Shown here one piece after another: positions 1 to 8,917 of a stretch of 20,880 bases of DNA. The stretch comes from an uncultured Bacilli bacterium. Lineage in GTDB: Bacteria; Bacillota_I; Bacilli_A; RF39; UBA660. The translations under genes and the position numbers were made by a program. The DNA lies in the NCBI GenBank assembly GCA_948760655.1, contig CAQBKK010000016.1:1-20880 (forward strand), written 5' to 3'. The first letter of the stretch is position 1. Each line of letters begins with the position of its first letter. The notes beneath the pieces were generated by a model that ran no database searches, was not told the DNA's origin, and worked only from the letters and a program-made list of their open reading frames with translations.

Positions 1-2
1 AT

Positions 3-554
3 GATACTGGATACTTATATTTATTTGGAGTAATGGATGATGGCATACTTAATGACTTTATTCTTCTCACTTTAAGTATTATATTTATGTTTTGCAACGT
101 TATGGCGATTGAGTATCAAAATCAGGCAGTAAATATACTAAAAGCGACAAAAAAAGGAAAAAAAGCAATTATTAAAACGAAAGTCAAGGCAACCATGATT
201 ATTGTTTTATTACTTTGCATTTTACCATTTGTTTGTAGATTTATTAGTGTTTCTAGCTCATTCCCAATAAATGGCTTTTTGCTATCAGCAAAAGATATAT
301 CTATTTATCATAATTTGCCATCTGGAATACTGGTGATAGGTTTAATTTTATTAAAAATCTTTATCCAAGTTTTCTCTGGAATAATTATGGCAACGCTTAT
401 TTTAACTATTTCTGCTTGGAAAAAAAATAATGTTCAAACTATATTTTTGGGGCTTTTGATACTTTGTGTGCCTTTAGTATTAATTTTATTGGGTTTCGAG
501 TATATGAAATTATTTTCGTTATATCCTTTATATTCATATCCATTTGGAAACTAA
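3..554 (+). CDS. ABC-2-type transporter permease, C-terminal part (5' end outside window)
   Basis: The frame is open from base 3, before the first ATG at 33, so this is most likely the 3' end of a longer gene. The visible 184 residues contain four or so hydrophobic segments (around the start, then about residues 55-75, 95-130 and 140-165 counted from the ATG). A basic loop near residues 35-50 of the same count (ATKKGKKAIIKTKVKA) resembles the Lys/Arg-rich stretch that precedes a membrane helix in ABC-2 family permeases of peptide or lantibiotic exporters. The end is a normal TAA. The substrate cannot be told, and no ATPase partner is visible because the 5' neighbour is missing. Membrane location is clear; the ABC-2 assignment is an inference from the basic loop and helix spacing. 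Confidence 0.6.
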   Translation, partial: DTGYLYLFGVMDDGILNDFILLTLSIIFMFCNVMAIEYQNQAVNILKATKKGKKAIIKTKVKATMIIVLLLCILPFVCRFISVSSSFPINGFLLSAKDISIYHNLPSGILVIGLILLKIFIQVFSGIIMATLILTISAWKKNNVQTIFLGLLILCVPLVLILLGFEYMKLFSLYPLYSYPFGN

Positions 555-704
555 ATATAAGTTTTAGATTTAACTCATTTTAAATAATGTATGAATTATA
601 TAATATCTATTTTACTACTAATTTACTACTTTTTATGGAAGTTTTAAATTTTTCAAGGAATTATTTCAAATCTTAAAGAAAATATTTGTAATAGGTGATA
701 TAGG
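555..704. other. AT-rich non-coding spacer
   Basis: The stretch between the permease stop and the recognisable RhuM debris contains only short stop-riddled frames. I see no clear promoter, terminator or RNA gene. It may be the fully decayed start of the RhuM-like gene. Confidence 0.5.
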
Positions 705-1010
705 TTGTATAACATAGAAAGAGAACGTGAAAACAATTTATAAGCATATAAATAATATTTATTTCGATAAAGAACTAGATGAAAATGACACAGTTGCAAA
801 AAAGTGACTATGGGTAACAATGGTCAACTATATGAAACTAAGTATTATAATTTAGATATGATTATTTCTATTGGATTTAGAGTAAAATCGAATAAAACTA
901 TTAAATTTAGAACTTGGGCAAATAAAATAATTAAAGAATACATGATACAAGTTTTCGTTTAAATGAAGAAAGGTTTTTAAAACGACAAAAAAATGATTAA
1001 GAGTATTTTT
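705..1010 (+). pseudogene. RhuM-family protein remnant, frameshifted
   Basis: Translated pieces in three frames line up in order with the RhuM family. They are LYNIERE at 705, HINNIYFDKELDEN ending near TGA 805-807, then in another frame YETKYYNLDMIISIGFRVKS (from about 828) and KFRTWANKIIKEYMI, then after a further shift FRLNEERFLKR (955 onward). At least three frame changes and in-frame stops separate them, so no functional product is possible. RhuM proteins are usually over 300 residues, so both ends are missing. Intact members often occur near mobile or phage-like accessory genes. Downstream debris to about 1160 also reads as decayed coding sequence (LTKEQQKRLSNKSQFD, stop, LTKKWKIIVLKEDQII), but I do not recognise it. 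Confidence 0.8.
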
Positions 1011-1213
1011 AATATGATTTAACAAAAGAGCAACAGAAAAGATTGTCTAATAAAAGCCAATTTGATTAGTTAACTAAAAAATGGAAAATAATTGTATTAA
1101 AAGAAGACCAAATAATTCGTAAAGGAAGAAAAAAATATACATAAGAATTTATTTTAGAAAAATAAAGTGATATATTAATGGTATGTGTACTAAAAAATAG
1201 AAAGGAACATAGT

Positions 1214-1918
1214 ATGTACGATAAAGAATTTGTAAACATTTATGACAACTATGGTTGGAATGAATTTTCAATTGTAATGGGAAATGCTATTTTAGAATTT
1301 CTAGCAAGTGAAAATAACAAAATAAAAAATCATTTAGATCTCGCTTGTGGAGTAGGTACGCTTTGTCATTTATTTCATAGCCAAAATATCCCCACAAAAG
1401 GAGTAGATATTTCAAAAGATATGATTAGCCTTGCTCGAAAGAAATATAAAGACATCCCTTTTGAAATAGCAGATATATTAAAATTCCAAACAGAAGAAAA
1501 ATTCACAATTGTCACTTGTACTTGCGATGCTATAAATCATATTTTAAAGGAAGAAGAGCTAGAAATTTTATTTCAAAATGTATATTCTTATTTAGAAAAA
1601 GAAGGGTATTTTATCTTTGATATCATAAATAAAAAAGAAATTTTACTAAACCAAAACTTTAGAAGTGAAAGAGGAGAAAATGCTTACGTAGAGTATTATT
1701 TAGCAAAAAAAGAAGACAATTTAATAAGTAATCATTTAAAAGTTTATCAAGATAACACTTTAATCACAGAAGAAACCATCATGGAAAAATTATATACGAA
1801 TAAACAAATAGTTGCGTTAGCCCAAAAAATAGGTTTTCAAATTATAAAAAGTGATAGCCATATAAGAAATGAAAAATATAATGTAAACAATAAAATATTT
1901 TTCATTTTAAAAAAATGA
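1214..1918 (+). CDS. Class I SAM-dependent methyltransferase
   Basis: This 234-residue protein has a Rossmann-fold methyltransferase signature. Motif I is LDLACGVGT (residues 41-49), which binds S-adenosylmethionine. It is followed by the acidic end of strand 2 (VDIS, about 60) and an EIADILKF segment (about 80), and then by the CTCDAINHI segment that corresponds to motif IV. The fold matches Methyltransf_25/11-type enzymes; the methylated substrate is unknown. An in-frame ATG lies upstream at 1178, but the ATG at 1214 is preferred: AAAGGA lies at a good distance before it, and the protein then starts MYDKEFVNIYDNYGW, typical for such enzymes. The gene stands alone after the RhuM remnant. Confidence 0.85.
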   Translation: MYDKEFVNIYDNYGWNEFSIVMGNAILEFLASENNKIKNHLDLACGVGTLCHLFHSQNIPTKGVDISKDMISLARKKYKDIPFEIADILKFQTEEKFTIVTCTCDAINHILKEEELEILFQNVYSYLEKEGYFIFDIINKKEILLNQNFRSERGENAYVEYYLAKKEDNLISNHLKVYQDNTLITEETIMEKLYTNKQIVALAQKIGFQIIKSDSHIRNEKYNVNNKIFFILKK

Positions 1919-1971
1919 TTTACATTCGAGTTTAAAAATGATACCATGGATTAGATTTCAGGAGGTTTTTT

Positions 1972-2655
1972 ATGAAAACAATAAATGATTTTAAAACTTT
2001 AAGCATGTATTTAAGTGAAAAAAATACAGAATTATCTTTATTAAAAGAAGAACTTACTAGTTTAAAGCAAAGTGCTTATATAACTAAATTAAATGCGATT
2101 CATCAAAAAAAAGAAGAACTGAAAAAAGCTAAAGTAGAATTTGATCAATATTTAAATTTTATAGCGACTACTACTACAATTCCTGTAAAAGATTTTAAAA
2201 AATTTGTTACAGAATACTTAACTATAACAGAAGATGAAAAAATTATAAGTTCTACATTTTTACAAAATTATAGTTTTGAAAAAATAAACTCTACATCAAA
2301 ATGGCTAAAATGGTTAATGCTTGATTTAATAGATGAAGAAATTTTAATTAGCAATGAAGAGGACTTCAAAAGAGTACAAATGCTTTTTGGAGAAAAAAGT
2401 TTAGAAGAAGCAATAAAAGAAGCTGGAATAAAAAAATATATTATTTTCCCTACAGACATAGAAGTAACACTAGCACAAGGAGTAGAGTTGAGCGAAAAAT
2501 TCAAAGCCTTTTCTTCTTTACAATTTATTTTTGAAAGATTAATAGAATTAGCTTTGATAGACCCCAAAATGCCTATAAATGAAAAATTAAATATTATCTT
2601 AGAAGAAAAGAAAAATCAGCTAGATGGTGTAAATAGAAAAAGAAATATAAATTAA
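1972..2655 (+). CDS. Hypothetical protein with N-terminal coiled coil
   Basis: A 227-residue soluble protein that I do not recognise. A strong CAGGAGG site lies at a normal distance before the ATG, so the gene looks real and expressed. Residues about 5-60 are charged and heptad-like (SEKNTELSLLKEELTSLKQ), predicting a coiled coil. The rest is mixed helical with no signal peptide or membrane segment. Near residues 150-165 is a short strand-like stretch (IKKYIIFPTDIEVTLA). A terminator follows immediately, so it appears to be a single-gene unit or the end of the methyltransferase unit, from which it is 53 bases away. No catalytic motif is visible. Confidence 0.75.
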   Translation: MKTINDFKTLSMYLSEKNTELSLLKEELTSLKQSAYITKLNAIHQKKEELKKAKVEFDQYLNFIATTTTIPVKDFKKFVTEYLTITEDEKIISSTFLQNYSFEKINSTSKWLKWLMLDLIDEEILISNEEDFKRVQMLFGEKSLEEAIKEAGIKKYIIFPTDIEVTLAQGVELSEKFKAFSSLQFIFERLIELALIDPKMPINEKLNIILEEKKNQLDGVNRKRNIN

Positions 2656-2689
2656 AAATAAATATAGCTTATGTTGTATTTATTTTTTT
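2654..2689 (+). terminator. Rho-independent terminator after the coiled-coil gene
   Basis: AAAAATAAATA (2654-2664) can pair with TATTTATTTTT (2677-2687) across a 12-base loop, followed by a T tract to 2689. The stem is A/T only and therefore weak, but it starts right at the stop codon and ends in T7. Confidence 0.5.
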
Positions 2690-2720
2690 CATGTTTTATA
2701 ATGTTTCTAGGGTGGTAAAA

Positions 2721-3353
2721 ATGAAGAAAGTATTAATCTATGGTGATTCAAATGTATGGGGAGATAATTTTATAACAGGAAAAAGAATCCCAGACGAGAA
2801 GCAATGGCCAAATATATTAGCAAAGTATTTAAAAAATACGCATTGCATTTTACAAGAAGGCTTGCCAGGTAGAATCGCTGGAAATGAAGAAAAAGAAAAA
2901 AAATATAAAAATGGAAAAGATAGTTTTTTAGCCGTTTTTAGAACCAATGCTCCAGTTAATTATATAATAATTATGCTAGGAACCAATGATTTACAACTGA
3001 AATATAATAAATCTTCTAAAACTATAATTGAAGATTTACTTTGGTATAAAAAAATAATAAAAGAAGAATATGATGATGTAGAAAATAGAAAAAAATATTT
3101 TCTGGAAGAAACTTTGCCTAAAATTATTTATATCCTGCCAATTAATTTTGATTTCAAAAAAAATGCAGCAGTTATCTTCGATGAAAACAGCGAAAAAAAA
3201 CGCCAAGAAATAAAAGAATACTTTTTAAAAAATAAAATGAATGTAATTAATGAAAATAATATGGAATTATTTGAAGACGGATTACATCTAAATTACAATG
3301 ACCATGAAAAATTAGCAAGTATAGTGAAGGAATATTTAGAAAATGGTAGATAG
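2721..3353 (+). CDS. SGNH/GDSL-family hydrolase
   Basis: A 210-residue protein with the SGNH esterase blocks in order. Block I is YGDSNVWG with nucleophile Ser10, a Gly in EGLPG (about 47-50) serves as block II, block III is GTND with Asn89, and block V is DGLH with Asp186 and His189. The length is normal for the family. These enzymes hydrolyse esters, including acetyl or acyl groups on sugars and lipids; the substrate cannot be read from the sequence. An ATG at 2691 is in frame, but the ATG at 2721 places the catalytic block at the usual N-terminal position and has a GGTGG site before it. Its stop overlaps the start of the broken acyltransferase gene downstream (ATG at 3343), suggesting the two were once translated together, perhaps in lipid or glycan acyl metabolism. 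Confidence 0.85.
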   Translation: MKKVLIYGDSNVWGDNFITGKRIPDEKQWPNILAKYLKNTHCILQEGLPGRIAGNEEKEKKYKNGKDSFLAVFRTNAPVNYIIIMLGTNDLQLKYNKSSKTIIEDLLWYKKIIKEEYDDVENRKKYFLEETLPKIIYILPINFDFKKNAAVIFDENSEKKRQEIKEYFLKNKMNVINENNMELFEDGLHLNYNDHEKLASIVKEYLENGR

Positions 3354-4184
3354 ATATAATAATTTACAGCAATTAAAAAAGCAATTAAACATAGAAATTA
3401 ATGGTTTAGAAAATTACCAGATTGGGAGGGGGGGTATCATATTTAATTGTATCAAATCACAATTGTTTAATGGATATATTTTGTTTACCTGCTGCTATTC
3501 CTGAGCCAGACATTAGCTTAATAAGTGCAACATTGATTTACAAAAAAATCTTAGAAAGACAGAAAATGGTAAATAACAATTTGTATGCTTTACCAATTGA
3601 AGCTCATGGTGGTGTAGATTATGCAAATATGTGTTTAGAAACTGGAGTGTCAATGCTACAACAAGGATATAGTATTAACATATTTCCAGAGGGAGCTTAT
3701 ATAGTAGAAAATGGGTATGTGTATCGTGGAAGAACTGGAGCCTCTCGGATGTTATTTTTCTGTGCTATTGCTACCTGTGGCTATAAAAGTCAATTGTTCG
3801 GAAGAATCGTTAGATAGTTATGAAATAAATACGCAAGATAAAATAAGTATAAATATACTTAAGCCAATGAATTTTCAAGAAGAATATAATAAATTTAACG
3901 AAAGTAAAACACAATGGCAACAAAATATTTATTTGCATGCTGTCATGGATAAAAGTATGCAACAAATTGCCAATAGTTTAAATAAAACTTATAGCATGGA
4001 ATATATTCAATTAACTCCAAAAAATAATGTGATATTTAAAAATGACCAAACAATAACCACAACAGAAGCACAAGAAACAAGATATTTGAATCGTTACCAA
4101 AAAGAACTAAATGAAAATGTAAATGAATTAAGTCGTGAATTAAAAAGAAGACCTAAATTTGAAAATGAAAGAAATATAGTATAG
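3343..4184 (+). pseudogene. PlsC-type (lysophosphatidic acid) acyltransferase, two frameshifts
   Basis: The reading begins at ATG 3343, overlapping the SGNH hydrolase stop, in frame 1: a leader, then INGLENYQIGRG. At a G7 tract (3428-3434) the family continues in frame 2. Dropping one G gives GRGVSYLIVSNHNCLMDIF, with the acyltransferase block I motif H-x4-D (NHNCLMD). FPEGAY follows at about 3690. Near 3770-3780 the frame changes again: AIA in frame 2 is followed by PVAIKV in frame 3. A few residues also seem to be missing there, since members normally have about six residues before PVAIK. The C-terminal part then runs to TAG at 4184. PlsC enzymes acylate lysophospholipids at the membrane. 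With two lesions it is most likely dead, unless both are assembly errors. An alternative start inside the tract (TTG 3422) yields only a fragment. Confidence 0.8.
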
Positions 4185-4205
4185 TACTTATCATAAAAAC
4201 AACAG

Positions 4206-4236
4206 AAAATGGAAAAAAAACAACCTCCATTTTTTT
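4206..4236 (+). terminator. Rho-independent terminator
   Basis: AAAATGGA (4206-4213) pairs with TCCATTTT (4226-4233) around a 12-base loop and runs into T's up to 4236. It isolates the resistance module from the acyltransferase remnant and ends directly against the regulator box. Confidence 0.75.
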
Positions 4237-4280
4237 CTTGCATTTTTGTAAGAAATAACATTTCCTTTATGTGCTATAAT
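4237..4280 (+). promoter_or_regulatory. Promoter with Bce-type regulator box ahead of the response-regulator gene
   Basis: TTGCA-TTTT-TGTAA (4238-4251), flanked by C and G to give a 16-base near-palindrome, matches the TNACA-N4-TGTAA site reported for BceR-like regulators with one mismatch (G for A). An extended -10, TGC-TATAAT (TATAAT 4275-4280), lies 23 bases after it. No good separate -35 is visible, which would fit activation by a bound regulator. Autoregulation is an inference. Confidence 0.6.
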
Positions 4281-4302
4281 AAATAACGAGTGATGAAAAA
4301 AT

Positions 4303-4965
4303 ATGAAAAAGATCATGATTATAGAAGATGATAAAACAATTAAAAGTGAATTAAAAGAACTACTAGAAAATGCGGGTTATGAAACAAGCCTCCTTGAGGA
4401 TTTTGAACATAGTTATGAAAATATTATGAATGCCAATCCTGACTTAATTCTGTTAGATATTAATCTTCCTTATATTAACGGAGAAGTTCTACTAAAAAAA
4501 ATACGAGAAACGAAAAATACTCCTGTTATTATGGTAACAAGTCGTGCATCTGATATCGACGAAGTATTATCTATTTCTTACGGAGCAGACGACTTTATTA
4601 CAAAACCTTACAATCCAACCATTTTACTTTTACGTATTGGAGCAATTTTTAAACGAATGGAAAACACAAGTGACACAATTCATTATAAAGATCTAATTAT
4701 CCATAAGCAAAAAGGAATGATTATAAAAGACATGGAAGAAATTATTTTAACCAAAAATGAAATGATTATCTTAAACTATTTATTAAATAACCAAAATAGA
4801 ATAGTGACTCGTGATGAATTAATGACTGACTTATGGAATAACAATGAGTACATAAACGATAATGCTCTAACTGTAAACATAAGTAGACTAAGAAGCAAAC
4901 TAAAAAGTATAGGACATGCCACTGCTATTGAAACCAGAAAGGGAATAGGGTATATATTAACATGA
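4303..4965 (+). CDS. OmpR-family response regulator, BceR/YxdJ-like
   Basis: A 220-residue two-domain regulator. The receiver domain has the acidic pair Asp9/Asp10, phosphoacceptor Asp52 (LLDINLP), Thr79 and Lys101 (TKPY), all in place. Residues about 125-220 form a winged-helix DNA-binding domain with the expected IVTRDELM and NALTVNISRLRSKL segments. It would be phosphorylated by the kinase encoded next, whose start overlaps its stop by four bases (ATGA at 4962). The gene order, together with the intramembrane-sensing kinase and the transporter downstream, places it in the Bce-type antimicrobial-peptide response group. Its likely targets are the two palindromic boxes at 4237 and 5983. Confidence 0.93.
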   Translation: MKKIMIIEDDKTIKSELKELLENAGYETSLLEDFEHSYENIMNANPDLILLDINLPYINGEVLLKKIRETKNTPVIMVTSRASDIDEVLSISYGADDFITKPYNPTILLLRIGAIFKRMENTSDTIHYKDLIIHKQKGMIIKDMEEIILTKNEMIILNYLLNNQNRIVTRDELMTDLWNNNEYINDNALTVNISRLRSKLKSIGHATAIETRKGIGYILT

Positions 4966-5981
4966 AATTTACAAGTTACTTAAAAGATAAAATGTATGTG
5001 ATTCTTTTATTTCTAGGCACATATGGTATTGCGCTTTTATTCCTATTTGCTTTTAAAGTAGAAAAAAGTTTAATCATTGTCTTATCCCTTTTAAATCTTT
5101 TATTTATAATCTTATCTCTAATCATTGATTTCTTTCGAAAGCAAAAATTTTATACTCATTTATTAGAAAATATAAATAACTTAGACAAAGCCTATCTTGT
5201 TTTAGAAACTATAGAAAAGCCCAACTTTTACGAAGGAAAATTAATTACCCAAGCACTTTACGAAATTAATAAATCTATGGCAGAAACAGTAAAAATATTG
5301 GAAACACAAACCAATGATTTTAAAGAATACATCGAAATGTGGATTCACGAAGTAAAAATACCAATCGCATCCCTTATTTTAATGACGCATAACCACAAAG
5401 AAAAATTTAACAAAAAAATGCTAGAGCAAATGCATCGAATAGATACCTATGTAGAACAAGTCTTATATTATGTAAGAAGCGAAAATGCAGAACATGACTA
5501 TTTAATTAAAGAAATCGAATTAAAAAATGTCATAAATAATGTTGCTTTAAAAAATAAAGATGAACTTCTTGAAAACAATATCGAATTTCAAGTTGAAAAT
5601 GTAAACTTTTTAGTAAATACAGATGCCAAATGGTTAGAATTTATTTTAAATCAAATTATAAACAATAGTATAAAATACAAAAAAGAAAATACATTCTCCT
5701 ATATAAAGATAGAAGGAAGAGAAGAAAAAGATAAGATTTATTTAAGTATTTTAGACAATGGCATAGGTATATTAGAAAGTGACATCAAAAGAGTATTTGA
5801 AAAAACCTATACAGGTACCAATGGAAGAATAAAAACAAAATCCACAGGTATGGGTTTATATATCGCCAAGAATTTATGTATGAAATTAGGGCATACTATT
5901 GAAATCAAAGCGAAAGAACAAGAATTTACCAAAGTAATAATTAAATTCTCTAAAAACGAATTTTATAAAGTGGCTAAGTAA
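4962..5981 (+). CDS. Intramembrane-sensing histidine kinase, BceS/YxdK-like
   Basis: A 339-residue kinase with two N-terminal membrane helices (about residues 12-31 and 36-58) and only a few residues between them. It therefore has no extracellular sensor domain, the hallmark of Bce-type kinases that read the state of their partner ABC permease. The phosphoacceptor is His129 in MWIHEVKIP. The ATPase domain shows the N box (NQIINNSIKYK), the G1 box (DNGIGI) and the G2 box (STGMGLYIAKNLC). All motifs are intact and the length is typical (about 330-350). It is translationally coupled to the regulator gene. The stimulus is probably a cell-wall-active peptide handled by the transporter; the identity of that peptide is not visible. 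Confidence 0.92.
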   Translation: MKFTSYLKDKMYVILLFLGTYGIALLFLFAFKVEKSLIIVLSLLNLLFIILSLIIDFFRKQKFYTHLLENINNLDKAYLVLETIEKPNFYEGKLITQALYEINKSMAETVKILETQTNDFKEYIEMWIHEVKIPIASLILMTHNHKEKFNKKMLEQMHRIDTYVEQVLYYVRSENAEHDYLIKEIELKNVINNVALKNKDELLENNIEFQVENVNFLVNTDAKWLEFILNQIINNSIKYKKENTFSYIKIEGREEKDKIYLSILDNGIGILESDIKRVFEKTYTGTNGRIKTKSTGMGLYIAKNLCMKLGHTIEIKAKEQEFTKVIIKFSKNEFYKVAK

Positions 5982-5982
5982 C

Positions 5983-6046
5983 CTTACAAAAATGTAAGAT
6001 AGTGTTATGTTAAACTTACGACAAACAAGTACTTTTCCTTTAGAAT
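5983..6046 (+). promoter_or_regulatory. Bce-type regulator box and promoter ahead of the transporter genes
   Basis: CTTACA-AAAA-TGTAAG (5983-5998) is a perfect 16-base palindrome with an exact match to TNACA-N4-TGTAA. A plausible promoter follows, with -35 ACGACA (6018-6023), a 17-base spacer and -10 TAGAAT (6041-6046). This is the expected inducible promoter of the ATPase-permease pair. The box starts two bases after the kinase stop. Confidence 0.75.
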
Positions 6047-6071
6047 GAACAAGTGAAAGGAGAAATATTTT

Positions 6072-6839
6072 ATGGAAAATATTTTGAAAATAGAAAAAAT
6101 AGAAAAATATTATGGAAGTCGTTCTTCTTTAACGAAAGCCATTGATAACATCTCTTTTGAAGTTGAAAAAGGAGAGTTTGTTGCCATTATGGGATCATCT
6201 GGTTCAGGAAAAACAACCCTTTTAAATTGTATTTCGACAATTGATAAAGTAACCAGTGGTCACATTTTTGTGGGAGAGAATGACATTACGAAATTAAAGG
6301 GAAATGCCCTAAATAAATTTAGAAGAGAAGAGTTAGGGTTTATCTTTCAAGATTTTAACTTACTAGACACTTTAACGGCCTATGAAAATATTGCTCTTGC
6401 CTTAACCATTCAAAACGAACATATTTCATCCATTGATAAAAAAATCAAGAAAGTGGCAAGCGACCTAGATATCGAAAGTGTCTTAAAAAAATACCCTTAC
6501 CAAATGAGTGGAGGACAAAAACAAAGGGTAGCAAGTGCTAGAGCAATTATCACCGACCCCAAACTCATTTTAGCAGATGAACCAACTGGGGCTTTGGACT
6601 CAAAATCGGCGCGTATGTTACTAGAAAGATTTAATTACTTAAACGAAAGCCTACAAGCAACAATTCTGATGGTGACCCATGATGCTTTCACAGCGTCTTA
6701 TGCAACCCGTGTTATATTCATAAAAGATGGCAAAGTATTCAATGAAATCCGTAAAGGTAACGATTCAAGAAAAGAATTTTTTGATAAAATTATTGATGTC
6801 GTAACCCTTTTAGGTGGGGATTTAAACGATGCTTTGTAA
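6072..6839 (+). CDS. ABC transporter ATPase, BceA/YxdL-like
   Basis: A 255-residue ATPase of the MacB/LolD/BceA type. It has Walker A GSSGSGKTT (residues 41-49), Q-loop FQDFNLL (about 92-98), the ABC signature MSGGQKQR (145-152), Walker B LILADEPTGALD (165-176) and switch histidine MVTHD (about 201-205). It powers the FtsX-type permease encoded next, which overlaps it by 11 bases. In this family the transporter removes peptides such as bacitracin or defensin-like molecules from their lipid targets, and also signals to the kinase. The start is fixed by AAAGGAG just before the ATG. Expression is probably controlled by the regulator box 74-89 bases upstream. Confidence 0.95.
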   Translation: MENILKIEKIEKYYGSRSSLTKAIDNISFEVEKGEFVAIMGSSGSGKTTLLNCISTIDKVTSGHIFVGENDITKLKGNALNKFRREELGFIFQDFNLLDTLTAYENIALALTIQNEHISSIDKKIKKVASDLDIESVLKKYPYQMSGGQKQRVASARAIITDPKLILADEPTGALDSKSARMLLERFNYLNESLQATILMVTHDAFTASYATRVIFIKDGKVFNEIRKGNDSRKEFFDKIIDVVTLLGGDLNDAL

Positions 6840-8892
6840 ATTATCTTTAAAAAACATCAAGAAAAGCATTAAAGATTACGCCATCTATTTCTTCACACTC
6901 ATTCTAGGAGTTGCCATATTTTATGTCTTTAATGCGATTGATTCTCAAACTGTTATGATGGATGTAACCTCATCAACAAGAGAAATCATAAAACTTATGA
7001 CCAATATGTTATCAGGAGTCAGTGTCTTTGTTTCCTTTATTTTAGGTTTCTTAATTATTTATGCTTCTCGATTTTTAATCAAAAGAAGAAACAAAGAATT
7101 TGGAATTTATTTAACCCTTGGTATGAGCAAACGAAAAATTGCCAGTGTTTTATTCTTTGAAACCTTATTTATAGGAATTATTTCTTTATTCGTAGGTTTA
7201 TGCCTAGGTGTTGTATTATCCCAACTTATGAGTTTATTAGTTGCCAATATGTTTGAAGCCAACTTAACCAAATTTACCTTTACTTTTTCAAGTAGTGCAT
7301 GTATAAAAACACTTATCTATTTTGGTATTATGTATTTCCTTGTCATGATTTTTAATACGGTAAACGTAAATAGATGCAAATTAATTGATTTATTACATGG
7401 AAGCAAGAAAAGTGAAAAAGTAAGACTTAAAAATCCACTAGTTTGTACCATTATCTTTATTGCTTCTTCCACTGTATTAGGATATGCTTACTATTTAGTA
7501 ACAGGAGGAATCGCCGAACTATCGGAGGTAGAACAAATATTCAAACCTATTATTATGGGAGCAATCTCTACATTCTTTCTTTTTTGGTCTTTATCAGGAT
7601 TAATTTTAAGAATTGTAATGCACATGAAAAAAGTATACTACCATGGACTAAATACCTTTGTTGTTCGCCAAATCAGTAGCAAAATCAACACAACCGTAAT
7701 GTCTATGACAGTAATTTGCCTTATGCTATTCGTAACCATCTGTGTTTTGTCTTCTTCACTTTCCATTAAAAACTCCATGACTGCTAACTTAAAAACAATG
7801 GCTCCTGTCGATGTCCAATTTTATAAATACTTGAATTTAACTGAAGAATCAGTAAAAAACTCATGGCGATTTACAGATAAAATGATAGAAGACTCTACCA
7901 TTCCCTTAAGAGAAACACTAGCAAACTTAAACTTTGATGTAGATGCCTATTTAAAAGACATTGTAGAATTTAATCTTTATGGAACAGAAGAAATTAAAAT
8001 AAAAGACACATTAGGAACATATTATGACGAATTAAAAACGAAATACCCGCTAATGGATTATGAAAACGAAGAAACATTTATCAAACTAAGCGACTACAAC
8101 AAACTTGCTAAATTATTTTCACTAGAAGAATATACATTAAACGAAAATGAATACATTTTGATTGCTGACTACAAAGAACTAGTGAGTATACGTTCCGTTG
8201 CTTTAGAAAGAAATACAACGATAAATCTATTAGGAAAAAATTATAGTCCTAAATATAAAGAAGTAAAAGATGGATTTATTTTTATGAACAGTACCCATGC
8301 TAACAGTGGAATCTTTATCATTCCAGATAATGCAGTAAGTGAATCCTTAAAAGTAGAAAGTATCTTAACCGCCAACTATAAAGGAACAGAAGAAGAAAAA
8401 GAAATCATCGAAAATCGCATAGCAATAGATATGTATGAGCACTCTTACAATACAAAAACAAGCCTTAGTGCCACAACAAAAATTGCTCTTTATGAAGCAA
8501 GTATTGGTCTTGGTGCCATGGTAACATTCATTGGTTTATACTTAGGAATTATTTTCTTGATTTCAAGTGCAGCCATTCTTGCTCTAAAAGAACTATCAGA
8601 ATCAACAGACAATAAAATGCGATTTGCTATGCTAAGAAAAATAGGAACCGACGAGGCAATGCTAAATAAGGCTTTATTCTACCAAATTGCGATATTCTTC
8701 TTATTCCCACTTGTGATTGCAGGAATACATTCCATCTTTGGTATTCAATTCTGTAACTTTCTTTTAGCAACATTCGGTAACGATAAATTACTTCCATCCA
8801 TCATTATGACAGCCATTTTCCTAGGCTTAATCTATGGAGGATATTTCCTAATCACTTATTTTGTAAGTAAAAACATCATAAAAGAAAAATAA
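6829..8892 (+). CDS. Large FtsX-type ABC permease, BceB/YxdM-like
   Basis: A 687-residue membrane protein. One helix lies near residues 17-37, and an FtsX-like block about 55-185 contains the KRRNKEFGIYLTLGMSKRKI cytoplasmic stretch. More helices follow (about 205-260 and 285-312), then a large extracellular domain of roughly 200 residues (about 320-545), and a C-terminal FtsX block (about 550-685) with MLRKIGTDEAML. Ten helices with the large loop between helices 7 and 8 is the diagnostic layout of BceB-type permeases, and that loop is thought to contact the peptide and set specificity. The start overlaps the ATPase gene and has a GGTGGGG site. It is intact, with normal length. The extracellular loop is the least conserved part of the family, so the ligand cannot be predicted. 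Confidence 0.93.
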   Translation: MLCKLSLKNIKKSIKDYAIYFFTLILGVAIFYVFNAIDSQTVMMDVTSSTREIIKLMTNMLSGVSVFVSFILGFLIIYASRFLIKRRNKEFGIYLTLGMSKRKIASVLFFETLFIGIISLFVGLCLGVVLSQLMSLLVANMFEANLTKFTFTFSSSACIKTLIYFGIMYFLVMIFNTVNVNRCKLIDLLHGSKKSEKVRLKNPLVCTIIFIASSTVLGYAYYLVTGGIAELSEVEQIFKPIIMGAISTFFLFWSLSGLILRIVMHMKKVYYHGLNTFVVRQISSKINTTVMSMTVICLMLFVTICVLSSSLSIKNSMTANLKTMAPVDVQFYKYLNLTEESVKNSWRFTDKMIEDSTIPLRETLANLNFDVDAYLKDIVEFNLYGTEEIKIKDTLGTYYDELKTKYPLMDYENEETFIKLSDYNKLAKLFSLEEYTLNENEYILIADYKELVSIRSVALERNTTINLLGKNYSPKYKEVKDGFIFMNSTHANSGIFIIPDNAVSESLKVESILTANYKGTEEEKEIIENRIAIDMYEHSYNTKTSLSATTKIALYEASIGLGAMVTFIGLYLGIIFLISSAAILALKELSESTDNKMRFAMLRKIGTDEAMLNKALFYQIAIFFLFPLVIAGIHSIFGIQFCNFLLATFGNDKLLPSIIMTAIFLGLIYGGYFLITYFVSKNIIKEK

Positions 8893-8917
8893 AAAAGAAT
8901 AGAAAAGAGTGGTAAAT

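Noticed and set aside
2268..2567. Minus-strand frame of 99 codons
   Set aside because: Antisense to the coiled-coil gene, rich in Ser/Ile from the complementary strand, with no start signal.
3422..3434. G7 tract as a phase-variation switch of the acyltransferase
   Set aside because: A second frameshift near 3770-3780 would keep the gene off whatever the tract length, so decay or error is simpler.
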